From positions 1 to 6,347 of the forward strand of contig DVNG01000070.1 in assembly GCA_018714545.1 (NCBI GenBank): DNA of 6,347 nt, in the 5' to 3' direction. Position 1 is the first letter of the stretch; every line of letters starts with the position of its first letter. Under the pieces are notes generated by a model. The model searched no databases. It worked only from the letters and a program-made list of their open reading frames with translations, and was not told the origin of the DNA. Shown here in pieces: positions 5,478 to 6,347 of this stretch. The translations under genes and the position numbers were made by a program. The DNA is from Limousia pullorum. Its GTDB lineage: Bacteria > Bacillota > Clostridia > Oscillospirales > Acutalibacteraceae.

Positions 5478-6347
5478 TCAAATCATATTTGAGTAACCCA
5501 TAAGACAGCGGTCAACCTCTTTGGCGCACTCTCTGCCTTCGGCTATCGCCCATACTACAAGTGACTGTCCTTTTCTTGCGTCACCTGCGGCGAATACTTT
5601 TGGATTTTCAGTTTTGTAGGAACCTTTTCCTGTTTTAATGCAGTTTCTTTCCGTTGTTTCAACTTCAAATTCCTGTGAAACATATTCCTCACAGCCTGTA
5701 AAGCCTGCGGCAATTAAAAGCAAATCGCAGTCCAAAACCTTTTCACTGCCCTCAATCTCAACCGGTGAAAATCTGCCTGTTTCCGGATTTCTTTCCCATT
5801 TAAGCTCTACTGTGACAATCTGCTTTATATTATTGCTCTCGTCGGCTATGATGTTTTTAACTGTGGTGCAGTAAACTCTCGGGTCCTTTCCGAAAACTGC
5901 TATAGCTTCCTCCTGGCCGTAATCGGTTTTCAAAACCTTAGGCCACTGAGGCCATGGATTATTTTTGCTTCTTGTTTTTGGAAGTGGCTCCATCATTTCA
6001 AGCTGTACAACGCTGTTACAGCCCTGACGGATACAGGTTCCCACACAGTCGTTACCTGTGTCGCCTCCGCCTACAACTACGACATTTTTGCCTGATGCAC
6101 TTACACATTTTTTATCCTGCAAATTGGAGTTTAAAAGGCTTTTTGTAACGGAAGTCAAAAAGTCCACCGCAAAGTATACACCGTTTGCATCCATTCCGGA
6201 AACATTCAGTGTTCTTGGCTGTTTTGCTCCGCAGCACAGCACAACCGCATCGTAATTATCCATAAGCTCATGTACGGAAACATCTCTGCCCACATCGGTA
6301 TTTACAATAAATCTTATTCCCTCGTGAGCCATAAGCCTTGCTTTTCT
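5478..6347 (-). CDS. gltD: Glutamate synthase [NADPH] small subunit, C-terminal part (cut by right edge)
   Basis: The visible 289 codons are the C-terminal part of a protein of about 480 residues; the open frame runs off the right edge (first codons RKARLM), so the Met at 6332 is internal. GltD passes electrons from NADPH through FAD to the large subunit, where glutamine and 2-oxoglutarate become two glutamates. Numbering from the first visible codon, the NAD(P)H-binding Rossmann loop is GGGDTG (93-98) within VVVVGGGDTGND, and the C-terminal FAD-contact motif is FAAGD (252-256) followed by KGQSLVVWAIAEGR (259-272). The stretch NNPWPQWPK is characteristic of GltD and, together with GQSLVVWAI, separates it from the related NfnB and PreT oxidoreductases. 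The N-terminal iron-sulfur domain and first FAD-binding loop lie outside the window, as would the large-subunit gene if it is upstream in the usual order. It ends in TGA and is followed by a strong terminator, so gltD is the last gene of its transcript. Confidence 0.95.
   Translation of the reverse strand, partial: RKARLMAHEGIRFIVNTDVGRDVSVHELMDNYDAVVLCCGAKQPRTLNVSGMDANGVYFAVDFLTSVTKSLLNSNLQDKKCVSASGKNVVVVGGGDTGNDCVGTCIRQGCNSVVQLEMMEPLPKTRSKNNPWPQWPKVLKTDYGQEEAIAVFGKDPRVYCTTVKNIIADESNNIKQIVTVELKWERNPETGRFSPVEIEGSEKVLDCDLLLIAAGFTGCEEYVSQEFEVETTERNCIKTGKGSYKTENPKVFAAGDARKGQSLVVWAIAEGRECAKEVDRCLMGYSNMI

Noticed and set aside
5478..6332. The Met at 6332 as the true start of the oxidoreductase
   Set aside because: The frame stays open to the edge, there is no ribosome binding site just before this Met, and a GltD lacking its first 200 residues would have no iron-sulfur domain or first FAD loop.

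Overview
The window reads as chromosomal DNA of a low-GC Gram-positive anaerobe, most likely a gut-type member of the Clostridia. Four things point that way: AT-rich intergenic DNA, strong GGAGG-type ribosome binding sites, textbook sigma-A promoters with 17-base spacers, and a YdiF-type ABC-F protein. TGA is used as a stop by two genes, so the ordinary bacterial code applies. The genus cannot be fixed from this sequence alone.

Every gene is on the minus strand, so transcription runs right to left. In that order the window holds: the C-terminal 289 codons of gltD (glutamate synthase small subunit, cut by the right edge); a small two-helix potassium channel; a YdiF-type ABC-F ATPase; a large single-pass membrane protein with a cytoplasmic zinc ribbon, a very acidic linker, external TPR-like repeats and an NPCBM-like C-terminal domain; a tRNA-Ala(GGC); and, at the left edge, what looks like the leader end of an IS200/IS605-type insertion sequence whose transposase would lie outside the window.

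The genes look like separate transcription units rather than one operon. Intrinsic terminators follow gltD, the channel, the zinc-ribbon gene and the tRNA. Recognisable promoters precede the channel, the ABC-F gene, the zinc-ribbon gene (weaker) and the tRNA. The one junction without a clear terminator is between the ABC-F gene and the zinc-ribbon gene. The neighbours share no obvious pathway: nitrogen assimilation, ion transport, ribosome maintenance, cell envelope and translation.

I see no defence system, CRISPR array, toxin-antitoxin pair or biosynthetic cluster. The two items most worth a second look are the left-edge leader, where a two-tier hairpin buries a perfect Shine-Dalgarno sequence, and the unusual domain layout of the 762-residue zinc-ribbon membrane protein.
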